Origin: Corynebacterium sp. | GTDB taxonomy: Bacteria; Actinomycetota; Actinomycetes; Mycobacteriales; Mycobacteriaceae | DNA length: 64,000 nt | Direction of reading: 5' to 3' | Assembly (NCBI RefSeq): GCF_030532965.1 | Contig: NZ_JAUNKC010000001.1 | Span: forward strand, 1 to 64,000 | In this document: positions 52,982 to 63,190 of the stretch, in pieces | How positions within the stretch are numbered: the stretch's first letter is position 1 | Layout of the letters: each line of letters begins with the position of its first letter | Notes under the pieces: model-generated | Databases searched by the model: none | What the model was told of the DNA's origin: nothing | Seen by the model: only the letters and a program-made list of their open reading frames with translations | Made by a program: the position numbers and the translations under genes

Positions 52982-53262
52982 TCAATGATAATCCTCGATA
53001 GTCACGTCCTCGGGACCGCCGTCAGTCCACCGAAATGTAATCCGCCACTGTTTATTAACCCGGATACTGTAGCGCCCCTTTCGGTTCCTTTGAGCGCCTC
53101 CAAGCGATTACCAGGTGGCACTCTAAGCGTGTCAAGGGTGGTCGCCGCATCAAGTTGATGAAGTTTCCGGTTAGCAGCTTTATGTATTCGCGGATCAAGC
53201 TTCGGAACAGCTTCACGCCGCCATACCCGTTCGGTATCCCGGTCACCAAAAGATATGATCAC
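52982..53262 (-). pseudogene. higB: HigB-type toxin gene with a frameshift
   Basis: From GTG 53262 (AGG eight bases upstream) the frame reads VIISFGDRDTERVW ... RVPPGNRLEALKGTERG, clearly a HigB-like ribosome-dependent mRNA interferase. The end RYSIRVNKQWRITFRWTD ... EDVTIEDYH is in the next frame and stops at 52982, eight bases before higA. The switch is at a GGGG run (CCCC at 53075-53078 on the plus strand), where five G would restore one frame of about 93 residues. Either the toxin is inactivated, or this is a base-call error. Confidence 0.85.
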
Positions 53263-53302
53263 ACGATAAGCCTGCCACAATTAACGAGAAACGTCAATAA
53301 CG

Positions 53303-54388
53303 CTAAACGTTAAACTTAAACTCCACCACGTCCCCATCGACCATGACGTAGTCTTTGCCTTCCATGCGCACTTTTCCTTGTGCTTTGGCTTCGGCCATGG
53401 AGCCTGCTTTGTCAAGGTCTTCGAAGGAAACGATCTCTGCTTTGATGAAGCCGCGTTCGAAGTCGGTGTGGATTACACCGGCGGCTTTGGGGGCGGTGTC
53501 GCCTTTGTGGATCGTCCAGGCGCGGGATTCCTTCGGGCCAGCGGTGAGGTAGGTTTGCAAGCCCAAGGTGGCGAAACCGGCTTTCGCCAGGGAATGTAGC
53601 CCGGGTTCGGTTTGACCGACGGACTCTAAAAGTTCGAGGGCTTCCTCCTCATCAAGTTCAAGGAGTTCGGTCTCAGTCTTTGCGTCGAGGAATACGCAGT
53701 CGGCGGGGGCGACGAGGTCGCGGAGCTGCTGCTTGCGGGCGTCGTCAAGCAAAACTTCCTCGTCGGAGTTGAAAACGTACAGGAACGGCTTGGCCGTCAT
53801 TAAATGCAGGTCGCGCAGGAGTGCAAGGTCGATGTCGCCGGATTTTGCGGCGGAAAACAGGGTGCGGTCGTCCTCAAGGATTTCTTTTGCCTGCTTGGTG
53901 GCAGCGACGGTGTCGGCGAGCTCCTTGTTTTTCTTCGCTTCTTTCTCCAGTCGCGGCAATGCCTTTTCAATGGTTTGGAGGTCGGCGAGAATGAGCTCGG
54001 TATTGATGATTTGAATGTCGGTGCTGGGGTCGACTTTGCCATCGACGTGGATGACGTTTTCGTCAGCGAATGCGCGCACAACCTGGCAGATCGCGTCGGC
54101 TTCCCGGATGTTAGCGAGGAAGGCGTTACCCATTCCTTCGCCTTCGGATGCGCCTTTGACGATTCCGGCGATGTCGACGAAAGAAACGGTGGCGGGCAGA
54201 ATGCGTTCCGAGCCGAAGATTTCGGCGAGCCGGGTTAGCCGTGCATCAGGCAGTTCGACGAGCCCAATATTGGGTTCGATGGTGGCAAATGGGTAATTTG
54301 CGGCAAGAACATCGTTGCGGGTCAGGGCGTTAAACAGAGTGGACTTGCCGACGTTGGGCAATCCGACGATTCCAAGAGTTAAGCTCAC
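53303..54388 (-). CDS. ychF: Ribosome-binding ATPase YchF
   Basis: 361 residues, OBG-family P-loop protein that prefers ATP. G1 GLPNVGKST (residues 8-16), switch region TIEPNIG, DIAGIVKGASEGEGMGNAFL (G3, an almost invariant YchF signature), YVFNSDEE in place of NKxD, and a C-terminal TGS-like domain (VIHTDFERGFIKAEIV). The length is typical. It binds ribosomes and affects stress responses and translation fidelity. Upstream of it lies the metPS operon, divergent. Confidence 0.95.
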   Translation of the reverse strand: MSLTLGIVGLPNVGKSTLFNALTRNDVLAANYPFATIEPNIGLVELPDARLTRLAEIFGSERILPATVSFVDIAGIVKGASEGEGMGNAFLANIREADAICQVVRAFADENVIHVDGKVDPSTDIQIINTELILADLQTIEKALPRLEKEAKKNKELADTVAATKQAKEILEDDRTLFSAAKSGDIDLALLRDLHLMTAKPFLYVFNSDEEVLLDDARKQQLRDLVAPADCVFLDAKTETELLELDEEEALELLESVGQTEPGLHSLAKAGFATLGLQTYLTAGPKESRAWTIHKGDTAPKAAGVIHTDFERGFIKAEIVSFEDLDKAGSMAEAKAQGKVRMEGKDYVMVDGDVVEFKFNV

Positions 54389-54632
54389 GGTGAATCATCC
54401 TATCATTTGGATCAAACCTGCTGTGGGTGGGGGTTATGGGGGTGCAGACACCCGCCCAGCGTCTCAAAATATGGGAAATAGTTTCCCATTTTTGGGGTGT
54501 TCTCGCTAAAATCATGCTTCATACTCAAAGTGAATGAAATGAGTTAAACGAAAAGCGGTCACCAAAAGTTCCGTTCATCCTTCGATTAATCACAATTGTT
54601 CACTGCCATTTTCTTCAACGAAAGGTTGTCTC

Positions 54633-56276
54633 ATGGCACAACAAGTCGATCCGGCACAGCGGAGAGAGGTGTTTTCCAGCCGATGGGTCTTTATCCTCGC
54701 GGCGATTGGCTCCGCGGTGGGTCTGGGAAACATTTGGCGCTTTCCGTATGTTGCCTATGAAAACGGCGGCGGCGCTTTCTTGGTCCCCTACCTCATTGCG
54801 CTGTTGACCGCAGGTATCCCGTTGCTGTTTTTGGACTACGCGCTCGGCCACCGGTACCGTGGCTCCGACCCACTGATTTTTAGGCGTATCAAGCGCTGGG
54901 CCGAGCCGGTGGGCTGGATTCAGGTAGGTATTTGTTTCTTCATTACTATCTACTACGCCGCGATTATCGCGTGGGCTGGCCTTTACACCATTAAGTCTTT
55001 CAATAAGGCGTGGGGCGATGATCCCAATACCTATTTCTTTGAAACGTTCCTCCAAATGGACGGCAGCCAGACTTTCTCCACCTCTTATATCTGGGAGATT
55101 TTCATTGCTCTGGCAGTAGTCTGGGTAGCTGCGATCATCGTGTTGGCCATGGGCGTTGACTCTGGCATCGGTCGGGTGTCGAAAATTTTCATGCCGATCC
55201 TCACCGTTTTGTTCATCATCGTTGTGGTGCGCGCATTGTTCTTAGATGGCGCAGTCGACGGCCTGAATGCGTTCTTCACACCGAATTGGTCGGCGCTTTC
55301 GAATCCCACCGTGTGGGTGGCGGCATATGGTCAGATTTTCTTCTCCCTGTCTGTCAGCTTCGGCATCATGATGACCTACGCCTCCTACCTCAAGCCGCGC
55401 ACCAACCTGACCGGCACCGGCCTGGTTACCGCTTTTGCCAACTCTTCTTTTGAGGTTCTCGCAGGTATCGGCGTGTTCGCAGCGTTGGGTTTCATGGCAA
55501 TGCAACAGGGCGTGGGCGTCGACGAAGCGGCGACTTCCGGCATTGGTCTTGCGTTCATCGCCTTCCCCACCATCATTAACCAAATGCCATTGGGCGGTTT
55601 GTTCGGCGTATTGTTCTTCGGCTCCCTGACAATCGCAGGCTTTACCTCGTTGTTCTCCCTGTTCGAGGTTGTAGTCTCGGCAGTCAAGGACAAGCTGAAC
55701 CTGCCGCGTAAAACCACCGCTATTTCGGTGGGTCTTATCATGGCGGTGCTCTCCCTCGCTCTGTTTGCGTCGGCGGGTGGCCTGGTTCACTTGGACATCA
55801 TGGACAAGTTCACAAACAACATCGGTATCGTCGCGATCGCGCTTGTCATTATCGTGGTTATCGACTGGATCCTGCGCCGCATCGACGAGGTTGCCGGGCA
55901 CCTCAACGTTGTTTCCTCTTTCCGGGTGGGTGTGTTGTGGCGAATTTGCGTTGTAAACATCACCACTTTGGTCTTGGGATTCACCCTGATCCAGGAACTC
56001 GTTACCTTGGTGAAAAAACCCTACGGCGACTACTCCGTGGCACAGGTTGCCATTTACGGATGGGGAGTGTTGGGCTTCATCGTGATTAGCTCGTTGATTA
56101 TGAGCATGCTCAAGTGGCCCGCTGGCCTGCCATTGGATGGCCCTCCTGGATCCGACTTCGGCATCGAGCCAGAACTAGAGCGGTTACCGCAGGTTCCGCG
56201 CCAGTTCGACCCATCTGAACGCCGCGTGGCTGGTTTCGCCATCGAGCAATACGACCGGAAGGAATTGAAGAAATGA
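54633..56276 (+). CDS. metP: Methionine/alanine importer large subunit MetP
   Basis: 547 residues, neurotransmitter:sodium symporter family with about 12 helices. Sodium and substrate site motif AAIGSAVGLGNIWRFPY (about residues 24-40) and the TM6 region FFSLSVSFGIMMTYASY. In C. glutamicum MetP forms a sodium-coupled importer for methionine and alanine with the small MetS. ATG 54633 follows AAAGG. The stop overlaps the metS start (ATGA), so the two are coupled. Confidence 0.92.
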   Translation: MAQQVDPAQRREVFSSRWVFILAAIGSAVGLGNIWRFPYVAYENGGGAFLVPYLIALLTAGIPLLFLDYALGHRYRGSDPLIFRRIKRWAEPVGWIQVGICFFITIYYAAIIAWAGLYTIKSFNKAWGDDPNTYFFETFLQMDGSQTFSTSYIWEIFIALAVVWVAAIIVLAMGVDSGIGRVSKIFMPILTVLFIIVVVRALFLDGAVDGLNAFFTPNWSALSNPTVWVAAYGQIFFSLSVSFGIMMTYASYLKPRTNLTGTGLVTAFANSSFEVLAGIGVFAALGFMAMQQGVGVDEAATSGIGLAFIAFPTIINQMPLGGLFGVLFFGSLTIAGFTSLFSLFEVVVSAVKDKLNLPRKTTAISVGLIMAVLSLALFASAGGLVHLDIMDKFTNNIGIVAIALVIIVVIDWILRRIDEVAGHLNVVSSFRVGVLWRICVVNITTLVLGFTLIQELVTLVKKPYGDYSVAQVAIYGWGVLGFIVISSLIMSMLKWPAGLPLDGPPGSDFGIEPELERLPQVPRQFDPSERRVAGFAIEQYDRKELKK

Positions 56277-56470
56277 CCGGTATTGCAATCACCATGCTGA
56301 TTCTGTTCATCGTCGTGGTTTGGGGCGGATTAGCCGCAACACTAATCCACCTGCAGCGACACCCAGACGAAATGTCGGGGCAATTCGGCGACGCGGAGTT
56401 CGCCACCGATGAGGTATTGATCGCCCAGGAAATCCGGGAAGTGGTCATTACAACAGAAGTCCGCAAGTAG
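56273..56470 (+). CDS. metS: Methionine/alanine importer small subunit MetS
   Basis: 65 residues: one membrane helix (MLILFIVVVWGGLAATLIHL, about 8-27) and a short acidic tail. It is the essential companion of MetP in corynebacteria. The ATG overlaps the metP stop by four bases. Such small subunits are easily missed because of their size. Confidence 0.92.
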   Translation: MTGIAITMLILFIVVVWGGLAATLIHLQRHPDEMSGQFGDAEFATDEVLIAQEIREVVITTEVRK

Positions 56471-56694
56471 TTTTTTAAGGCTACGTCCGCACGTGGGAAC
56501 CGGTACCGGTTGGTATCCGGCTACTGCGTGCGGTTTCGCTTTTCGACGCCCAGCCGACAATCAACGTCCGCCGCTGAGGGGAAGATCACTGCTTGTTAAA
56601 TTTTTCGCCAATGGCAGTGAAAATTGCTTAAGAATTTGCCTGGCGGGCAAGGCGCAACCGCCACCAGTGACAGAAAATTTGCCACAATGATTCT

Positions 56695-58170
56695 GTGACT
56701 GATTTCCGCCCCACCTCACCAGAGTTCGCCGAAGCGGCTGAAGTTTTTGAGGAGCTTCAGCCAGAAACTTCCGTGGATCACATCGACCGAGCCGAAATCA
56801 TCGCTGATGGTATCCGTAAACTAGCCACCTGGTGTCTGCGGCTGCTCATCATCACCGCCGCCGCTTTCGTCTTGTGGTACGCAATTAAACAACTGTGGCG
56901 GGGCGCATTGCCGATTGTCTTGGCGATTATCGTCTGTACCGTTTTATGGCCGCCGGTGGCTGGGTTGCGTCGGCTCGGGGTGCCGCGGGCTTTAGCGTCG
57001 TTGACGGCAATCTTGGGGGCGGTGGGCGCATTTAGCTTCCTCATTTGGATGATCGCTCCCTCGGTCGGCAGGCAGTCCCACGCACTGTATTTCCAGGCTT
57101 TCGAGGGGATTCAGCGCCTGCAATTATGGCTACAGGGGCCACCGTTTAACCTGGATTCGGATGACTTGGATGACAGAATTAACTCCGCAGTCCAATGGGT
57201 ACAACGACGCACCGGCTCTATTGTTTCGGAGATTTTCTCCGGCTTGGGAATCGCAACATCGGTCATCGTCACCTTGGGTATCGTCTTGGTTCTCACGTTT
57301 TTCTTCCTCAAAGACGGCGACCGGTTTTTGCCGTGGCTACGGGGCATCGTGGGTAAACGCGCCGGTTGGCACCTGACAGAACTGTGTGCCCGGGCGTGGA
57401 TCACGCTCGGTGGCTTCATCCGGGCCCAGGCGACCGTCTCCGCAGTAGACGCAATTTTTATCGGTATCGGACTGATTATCCTTGGGGTGCCGATGGCATT
57501 GGCTTTGGCGGTGTTAACGTTCTTAGGCGGTTTCATCCCGATTGTGGGCGCATTCGTCGCGGGCACTTTGGCGGTTTTGGTCGCGCTAGTGTCACTGGGT
57601 GTGACCAAGGCGATCATGGCATTGGCGATCGTGTTGCTTGTCCAGCAATTAGAGGGCAATATTTTGCAGCCGCTGCTGCAATCCCGTGCGCTCAACCTCC
57701 ACCCGGTGGTGATCTTGGTTTCGGTGACGGTGGGCGGTTCGCTGTTTTCCATCATCGGTGCGTTTTTGGCGGTGCCGTTCGCCGCCATGGTGGCCGTCCT
57801 GTTCCGGTATTTGCACGACATGACGGCGTTGCGCGCTGGCGAAAAACAGGCGAGCGAAATCGAATTCGTCACCACTGCGGGTTCGATGAGTGGGTTATGG
57901 GGCGAAGAAATCGGCCGGAAGCTGCGGGCAAATCGCGTTGCGGCCCACGACGCGCTTGTCGACGCCGCAGCCGATGCCCACTCAACCGATAATCATGCTG
58001 CGCCCGGTAGCGCCGATCACGACGACCGACTGGACGCTGAGCCAATGGTACGCAGAAGAACCAACCGATATTCGAGCAACGGAAAAATGTCGCGATTGGC
58101 GGTACGATCTGCGCAAATGCAGAATAAAACCAAACAAATGTTCGAGAAAATTCGCAGGTTCCGCAATTAG
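56695..58170 (+). CDS. AI-2E family transporter
   Basis: 491 residues with seven to eight membrane helices in the AI-2E arrangement. The family motif is near the last helices: LTFLGGFIPIVGAFVAGTLA and QQLEGNILQPLLQSRALNLHPVVIL. A cytoplasmic, basic, charged tail of about 110 residues follows. The family exports small molecules or sodium; specificity is unknown. Start GTG 56695. It lies upstream of rmuC. Confidence 0.85.
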   Translation: MTDFRPTSPEFAEAAEVFEELQPETSVDHIDRAEIIADGIRKLATWCLRLLIITAAAFVLWYAIKQLWRGALPIVLAIIVCTVLWPPVAGLRRLGVPRALASLTAILGAVGAFSFLIWMIAPSVGRQSHALYFQAFEGIQRLQLWLQGPPFNLDSDDLDDRINSAVQWVQRRTGSIVSEIFSGLGIATSVIVTLGIVLVLTFFFLKDGDRFLPWLRGIVGKRAGWHLTELCARAWITLGGFIRAQATVSAVDAIFIGIGLIILGVPMALALAVLTFLGGFIPIVGAFVAGTLAVLVALVSLGVTKAIMALAIVLLVQQLEGNILQPLLQSRALNLHPVVILVSVTVGGSLFSIIGAFLAVPFAAMVAVLFRYLHDMTALRAGEKQASEIEFVTTAGSMSGLWGEEIGRKLRANRVAAHDALVDAAADAHSTDNHAAPGSADHDDRLDAEPMVRRRTNRYSSNGKMSRLAVRSAQMQNKTKQMFEKIRRFRN

Positions 58171-58199
58171 TGTTGGCCCGATGTGCAATCGTGTAGGGC

Positions 58200-59228
58200 A
58201 TGAATACAACTGTGCCGCTCGTTGCGTTGATCTGTTTAATAGCTGGTGGTGCCATCGGCTGGTTATTACGGGATAGGAAACCACCAGTCACCGCCACTGG
58301 GGCAAGCCCCGCTTTTGATCCGATTTATCGGGCGCTTGATTCGCTTAATTCCCAAGTCCGCGAGCTGGAGGTGGGCCGGGCAGAAGCGTTTGCCACCATG
58401 TCCAGCCAGTTTCAACACATGGCCCAAGCCATGGCACATACTAATGCCCAATTAACCCAGAACACCTCCAAGTTGGCAGCGGCGCTGACCAATCCGCAGG
58501 TTCGGGGCCGGTGGGGCGAGATCCAATTGGAACGGGTCGTGGAATTATCTGGAATGGTCAAGCACTGCGATTTTGAAACCCAGGCGCACCGCAACCACCA
58601 AGGTGCGGTGGTTCGTCCCGACATGGTGATTCATTTAAGCGGTGAACGCAACCTTATCGTGGATGCCAAAGTTCCGTTTAGCGCGTATTTGGACGCGATC
58701 AACTCCGGCGACCCGGAAGAGCAACAAGGCTTTCTTAATCGCCACGCCCATTTAGTACGCACCCATATCACCGCATTGTCAGGCAAAGAGTACATTTCGG
58801 CCTTCCAACCCACACCGGAGTTCGTGGTGATGTTTGTTCCCGCTGATCCTTTCTTAGACGCCGCGTTATCGGCGGACTCAGAGCTTTTAGAATTCGCTTT
58901 TAGCCGCAACGTCATCATCGCCACCCCCACCACACTTATCGCCCTACTGCGCACGGTCGCTATCACGTGGCAACAGCATTCGGTCAACGAACGTGCGGCA
59001 ACGGTACTGCAATTGGGAAAGGAGCTTCATAATCGGCTCACCACACTGGTTGGGCACCTCAATAAGGTTGGCCATTCGTTGGATAAAGCCAGTCAATCTT
59101 TTAATGCGGCAATGTCATCAATGGAATCAAGAGTGATGGTCACGGCGCGAAAAATGAGTGCGGAGGCAGGTTTGAAAAATCTACCATCGCTAAGGCAAAG
59201 CGAAGAGTCTCCTGAAAATATTTTGTGA
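58200..59228 (+). CDS. rmuC: RmuC-type DNA recombination protein
   Basis: 342 residues. An N-terminal membrane helix, a coiled-coil segment (EVGRAEAFATMSSQFQHMAQ), then the RmuC nuclease-like domain: GRWGEIQLERVVELSGM, VRPDMVIHLSGERNLIVDAKVPF with the PD-(D/E)XK-like Asp and Lys, and FVPADPFLDAALSAD. RmuC limits inversion between short inverted repeats. ATG 58200 and the end overlap with the next gene. The membrane anchor is usual for the family. Confidence 0.9.
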   Translation: MNTTVPLVALICLIAGGAIGWLLRDRKPPVTATGASPAFDPIYRALDSLNSQVRELEVGRAEAFATMSSQFQHMAQAMAHTNAQLTQNTSKLAAALTNPQVRGRWGEIQLERVVELSGMVKHCDFETQAHRNHQGAVVRPDMVIHLSGERNLIVDAKVPFSAYLDAINSGDPEEQQGFLNRHAHLVRTHITALSGKEYISAFQPTPEFVVMFVPADPFLDAALSADSELLEFAFSRNVIIATPTTLIALLRTVAITWQQHSVNERAATVLQLGKELHNRLTTLVGHLNKVGHSLDKASQSFNAAMSSMESRVMVTARKMSAEAGLKNLPSLRQSEESPENIL

Positions 59229-59281
59229 CATTAACCTGTGCGAATGCCCCTTTTTGTTTCGAGTCGGTAACATGGGTGTTC

Positions 59282-60754
59282 GTGTCGAGAGTTTTGGAGA
59301 AGCACCACGCTGCGCCTCATGCCGCGCAATTCTTTGGTATTCCCCTATGGTTATCCCTCATCATTTTGACTGGTGGGCTGGCCGTAGGCTCTTTGCTGAC
59401 CGTTGCTAGCGGGACATTGGGCCTCGCCTTTGTTGTGTGTTTCGTGGTGACGGTGTTGTTTCTTTCAATTCTCACTCAGCCAAAGTCGCTGTTTCTCTTA
59501 GTTGCCAGCATTCCTATCTTCTTCGCCGTAGCCATCGTTTTAACCGGTTGGCTTTTGGTACGCCAGGGGCTTCCCAACCCGGACACTCCGCTGTCGACAA
59601 CCCAGATCATCACTTCGGTCTATCCGCTTTTGCAGCAATTCCCCGTCATCTTTGGTGCCACGGTGGGCGCTGGCTTGCTTGCCGCAATTCGGCTTTTCCT
59701 GCTGCGTAGGTTCTCACAGCAATTAGCTGATAAAACCACCCAGGAATACCGCAAGGAAACCGAAACCAATAGGCGCAGTGCCGCCCAAGCATCCCGGGCC
59801 CGGCAGCAAACCCAACGCACTCGGGTGCGAGATCATGCCACGGCGGAAACCGAAACCGTTACTGTGGAGGAATTGCTCAAGCGCAATTCCCAGCAGCGAT
59901 CAGAGAAGAAGCGCGGCGCAGCCGAGCGACCGATCTCACCAGCTGCCACCACGGTTCAACCTGTGGTGCCCGATCCAGAGCCAGCAACACCGCAACAGAA
60001 ACCGGCCGCAACCCAGCGTCCGCGTCGGGTTGCTCGCGTCTCCGGTGAACGTCCTGCCGCTGCACCACAGCCGCGGCCTGAAACGCAGAACCGCCGGGAG
60101 CCGGTGGCACGCCAGCAAGCCCCCGCAGCGGCACAGAAACCGCGCCAAGGGCAGCCGCAGCGGCGTCGACAAGCGGCACCGCCAGCCGCAGCCCAGCCGG
60201 AACCGACCGTGTCCGCAGCGCACAGTGCGGCACAGCAGCGCGCTGAGCAACGGGCGGAGCATCGTCAGCAACGTCTGCGTCGCGGTGAGGCCGCAACCCA
60301 GCGTCGAAACGCACAGAGCGAGGGACGCCCCTCCCGCCGGGTTGCCGCATCTCACCCGCCGGTGAACCGGCAAGCCCCGGCAGCCGAGCAACAACCCCGG
60401 CAGCGTAATCAGCAAAGCCAGCAGCGGGCGCAGCGCCCCCAGTCGGGCGCGGAGTCACAGGGCGGTCGTCGTCGGCTTCGATCTGGGCAACAGCAACGGC
60501 AGAACCCAGGAGTTCAGCCGCGAAATATTCACCCCGATACAACCGCAACCAATCCAGGAATCGGTTTGGTCGATGGCGCACGGGGGCAGCACTCGCTACG
60601 CAGCCAGTCGGAGGCGAATATCCGTATTGTGAAGCAACCCGGCCAACAGCCTCGGCAGTCGAACAACCGAACCCAGCAGCCAACCGGCACGCAAAGCTCC
60701 ACCCCGCGACGCAGGCGGCGGCGCTCGTCTCTCAATGACGACCTATACCGTTAA
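59282..60754 (+). CDS. DUF6542-type membrane protein with a long low-complexity tail
   Basis: About 490 residues. Four membrane helices fill the first 150 residues, beginning FFGIPLWLSLIILTGGLAVG, which resembles DUF6542. Then a tail of more than 300 residues is made mostly of Gln, Arg, Pro and Ala, in QRRAEQ- and PRQ-type repeats. The start is uncertain: GTG 59282 is preferred, but the frame is open back to 59225, overlapping rmuC. The tail probably lies in the cytoplasm and may bind nucleic acid or partner proteins (inference). It sits between rmuC and ispH, as in other corynebacteria. Confidence 0.65.
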   Translation: MSRVLEKHHAAPHAAQFFGIPLWLSLIILTGGLAVGSLLTVASGTLGLAFVVCFVVTVLFLSILTQPKSLFLLVASIPIFFAVAIVLTGWLLVRQGLPNPDTPLSTTQIITSVYPLLQQFPVIFGATVGAGLLAAIRLFLLRRFSQQLADKTTQEYRKETETNRRSAAQASRARQQTQRTRVRDHATAETETVTVEELLKRNSQQRSEKKRGAAERPISPAATTVQPVVPDPEPATPQQKPAATQRPRRVARVSGERPAAAPQPRPETQNRREPVARQQAPAAAQKPRQGQPQRRRQAAPPAAAQPEPTVSAAHSAAQQRAEQRAEHRQQRLRRGEAATQRRNAQSEGRPSRRVAASHPPVNRQAPAAEQQPRQRNQQSQQRAQRPQSGAESQGGRRRLRSGQQQRQNPGVQPRNIHPDTTATNPGIGLVDGARGQHSLRSQSEANIRIVKQPGQQPRQSNNRTQQPTGTQSSTPRRRRRRSSLNDDLYR

Positions 60755-60820
60755 AGCTTTTAAGCCGCGGCTCCCCCAGTCAGTTTCCTTACAACAATGC
60801 TGGGCGTTGTCCGCATAAAT

Positions 60821-60872
60821 AATCCCCCAAGAACACGCCAGGTTTGAACTGATCGTTGTTTTCTTGGGGGTT
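60821..60872. terminator. Bidirectional hairpin between convergent genes
   Basis: AATCCCCCAAGAA (60821-60833) pairs with TTCTTGGGGGTT (60861-60872). It lies between the stop of the DUF6542-type gene and the stop of ispH, so it can end both transcripts. Confidence 0.8.
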
Positions 60873-60886
60873 AATCGCGAATGACT

Positions 60887-61852
60887 TTAGGTGCGCGGCG
60901 GGCGCAAGTCGCGCGGCAATGCGAAGGTAATTTTCTCCGCAGCGGTTTTTACTTCCTCCACGTCGGTGAATCCCCGCTCGCTTAAGAATTTCAACACATC
61001 TTGCACCAAAATCTCAGGCACGGAAGCGCCGGAGCTAAGACCGATGGTGGAAACCCCCTCCAACCACTTCTCGTCGATCTCGTGGGCAAAGTCGACCAGG
61101 TAGCCAGCCTTAGCGCCCGCTTGGAGCGCAACCTCAACAAGGCGCTTGGAATTAGAAGAGTTTTGGGAACCGACGATGATGACAAGATCGGCGTTTTCGC
61201 TAATAGCCTTCACCGCTACCTGGCGGTTCTGGGTGGCGTAGCAAATATCGTCGCTGGGTGGGTTTTCCAATTGCGGGTATTTCTCGTGCAGCAGATCGAC
61301 GATTTCCATGGTCTCATCCACCGACAGTGTGGTCTGGGACAGCCACACGAGTTTTTCTTCGTCTTTGAGAAACTCCGGTAGGCTTTCCACTCCTTCTACC
61401 CCATCCACCAGGTGGGTAACGTCGGGAGCTTCGCCTGCGGTCCCTTCGACTTCTTCGTGACCTTCGTGGCCTACCAGCAGAATCTGGTAGCCGTCGCGGG
61501 CAAACCGCTTGGCTTCGTTATGCACCTTGGTTACCAGCGGGCAGGTCGCATCTAAGGTATTGAGCTGGAGCCGTTTGGCTTCCGCATGCACGGCGGGGCT
61601 GACGCCGTGGGCGGAGAATACCAAATGGGCGCCTTCGGGAACCTCGTCGGTTTCGTCGACAAAGATCGCACCCCGCTGCGCCAAGCTGGTTACGACGTGG
61701 CGGTTGTGAACAATCTCTTTGCGCACATACACTGGGGTGCCGTACTTTTCTAACGCCCGTTCCACGGTTTCAACGGCGCGGTCAACGCCGGCGCAATAGC
61801 CGCGGGGCGCAGCGAGGAGCACCTTTTTGTTGGTCTCTGCAGGGGAAGTCAT
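60887..61852 (-). CDS. ispH: 4-hydroxy-3-methylbut-2-enyl diphosphate reductase
   Basis: 321 residues, the last enzyme of the MEP isoprenoid pathway; it makes IPP and DMAPP with a [4Fe-4S] cluster. Cluster Cys are in [13 protein letters not shown] (residue 20), LDATCPLV and [11 protein letters not shown]; substrate His in EIVHNRHVV and [17 protein letters not shown] is the signature near the end. The length fits. It is divergent from xseA, as often in corynebacteria. Confidence 0.95.
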   Translation of the reverse strand: MTSPAETNKKVLLAAPRGYCAGVDRAVETVERALEKYGTPVYVRKEIVHNRHVVTSLAQRGAIFVDETDEVPEGAHLVFSAHGVSPAVHAEAKRLQLNTLDATCPLVTKVHNEAKRFARDGYQILLVGHEGHEEVEGTAGEAPDVTHLVDGVEGVESLPEFLKDEEKLVWLSQTTLSVDETMEIVDLLHEKYPQLENPPSDDICYATQNRQVAVKAISENADLVIIVGSQNSSNSKRLVEVALQAGAKAGYLVDFAHEIDEKWLEGVSTIGLSSGASVPEILVQDVLKFLSERGFTDVEEVKTAAEKITFALPRDLRPPRT

Positions 61853-61919
61853 GGGTTTAAGCTTAAACTACTTTGTAGTCAGGCCAAATACTTAAAGATC
61901 AGATGGGACACGGGTTTCT

Positions 61920-63152
61920 ATGCAGACTTCCCCCGACGAAGCGTGGTGCGTGAGCCAGCTCAACGCCAAAGTCAAGGGTTGGATTGAACGATTGGGCCAC
62001 GTATGGGTCGAAGGCCAGGTCACGCAGTTTAAAGTCAACCCCCGCTGGAAATTCGCCTATCTCACCCTCCGGGACACCGAAGTCGAGGCAAGCGTGCAGG
62101 TCACCTGCCCGCAAACACTGCTGAGCAACCCGGCCGCACCAATTCGGGAAGGCGACCGGGTGGTTATGCTGGGCAAACCGGCTTTTTACGAAGGACGTGG
62201 CGCATTCTCGCTGTGGGTTACCGAAATCCGACCGGTGGGTATCGGGGCGATGCTTGCCAAGATTGAACAGTTGCGGCACCAACTCGCCTCCGAGGGGCTT
62301 TTCGACGCCGACCGCAAACTCCCTCTACCCTTCCTGCCACAGAAAATCGGGTTGATTACCGGCCGAGGCTCCGCAGCCGAACGCGACGTTCTATCGGTCG
62401 CGGAATCCAGGTGGCCCGAGGTGCAGTTCCGGGTGATTAACACCGCCGTTCAAGGCGCAAAAGCAGTACCTGAGGTTATCGCCGCACTCGCGGAACTAGA
62501 TGCCGACCCAGAAGTAGATGTCATCATTATCGCCCGCGGTGGCGGTTCCGTAGAGGACCTCCTGCCGTTTTCCGAAGAAGCCCTCCAACGGGCTGTGGCT
62601 CAGGCACACACACCGGTGGTGTCGGCTATTGGGCACGAGCCCGATAATCCGATTCTGGATAACGTGGCGGATCTGCGCGCGGCCACCCCGACCGACGCCG
62701 CCAAGCGGGTCGTACCCGATGTGGTGGTGGAGCGAAAACTCATTACGGAGCTTCGATCCCGCAGCCAGGCGGCGCTACGCGGCTGGCTTCAGCGCGAACA
62801 GCAACAGCTGGCGGCAATCAGGTCGCGTCCAGTGCTTGCTGATCCCCACACCACACTTAACGTGCGGCGGGAGGAGATTCAGCGCACGATTACCGCTATT
62901 CGACGAGAAATCCAGCACCGCATAGCAGCCGAAACCCACCATGTTGCCGGGCTTCGTAACCAAGTAGCAGCGCTCGGACCTGCCGCCACCCTGGCACGTG
63001 GCTACGCGGTGGTTCAGGTAATCCCTCGGGATGGCCGACCCCCGGAGGTAGTGACCACCATCGAACAATCACCGCCTGGCAGTCAACTGCGTATCCGGGT
63101 GTCCGACGGTTCCATCACCGCCGCCGCAATGCAAACCCACCCGGCAGATTAA
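61920..63152 (+). CDS. xseA: Exodeoxyribonuclease VII large subunit
   Basis: 410 residues. An N-terminal OB fold (about 10-110, [16 protein letters not shown]), then the catalytic domain with [32 protein letters not shown] and [17 protein letters not shown], all family motifs. It degrades single-stranded DNA with XseB. It begins 67 bases from ispH in the other direction and precedes xseB by 38 bases. Confidence 0.95.
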   Translation: MQTSPDEAWCVSQLNAKVKGWIERLGHVWVEGQVTQFKVNPRWKFAYLTLRDTEVEASVQVTCPQTLLSNPAAPIREGDRVVMLGKPAFYEGRGAFSLWVTEIRPVGIGAMLAKIEQLRHQLASEGLFDADRKLPLPFLPQKIGLITGRGSAAERDVLSVAESRWPEVQFRVINTAVQGAKAVPEVIAALAELDADPEVDVIIIARGGGSVEDLLPFSEEALQRAVAQAHTPVVSAIGHEPDNPILDNVADLRAATPTDAAKRVVPDVVVERKLITELRSRSQAALRGWLQREQQQLAAIRSRPVLADPHTTLNVRREEIQRTITAIRREIQHRIAAETHHVAGLRNQVAALGPAATLARGYAVVQVIPRDGRPPEVVTTIEQSPPGSQLRIRVSDGSITAAAMQTHPAD

Positions 63153-63190
63153 TCAGAAAATACTTCCCACACACAAGGAAACCCATAATT

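Noticed and set aside
59877..60683. 268-residue minus-strand open frame
   Set aside because: Antisense to the low-complexity tail of the DUF6542-type gene, a product of its biased codons.
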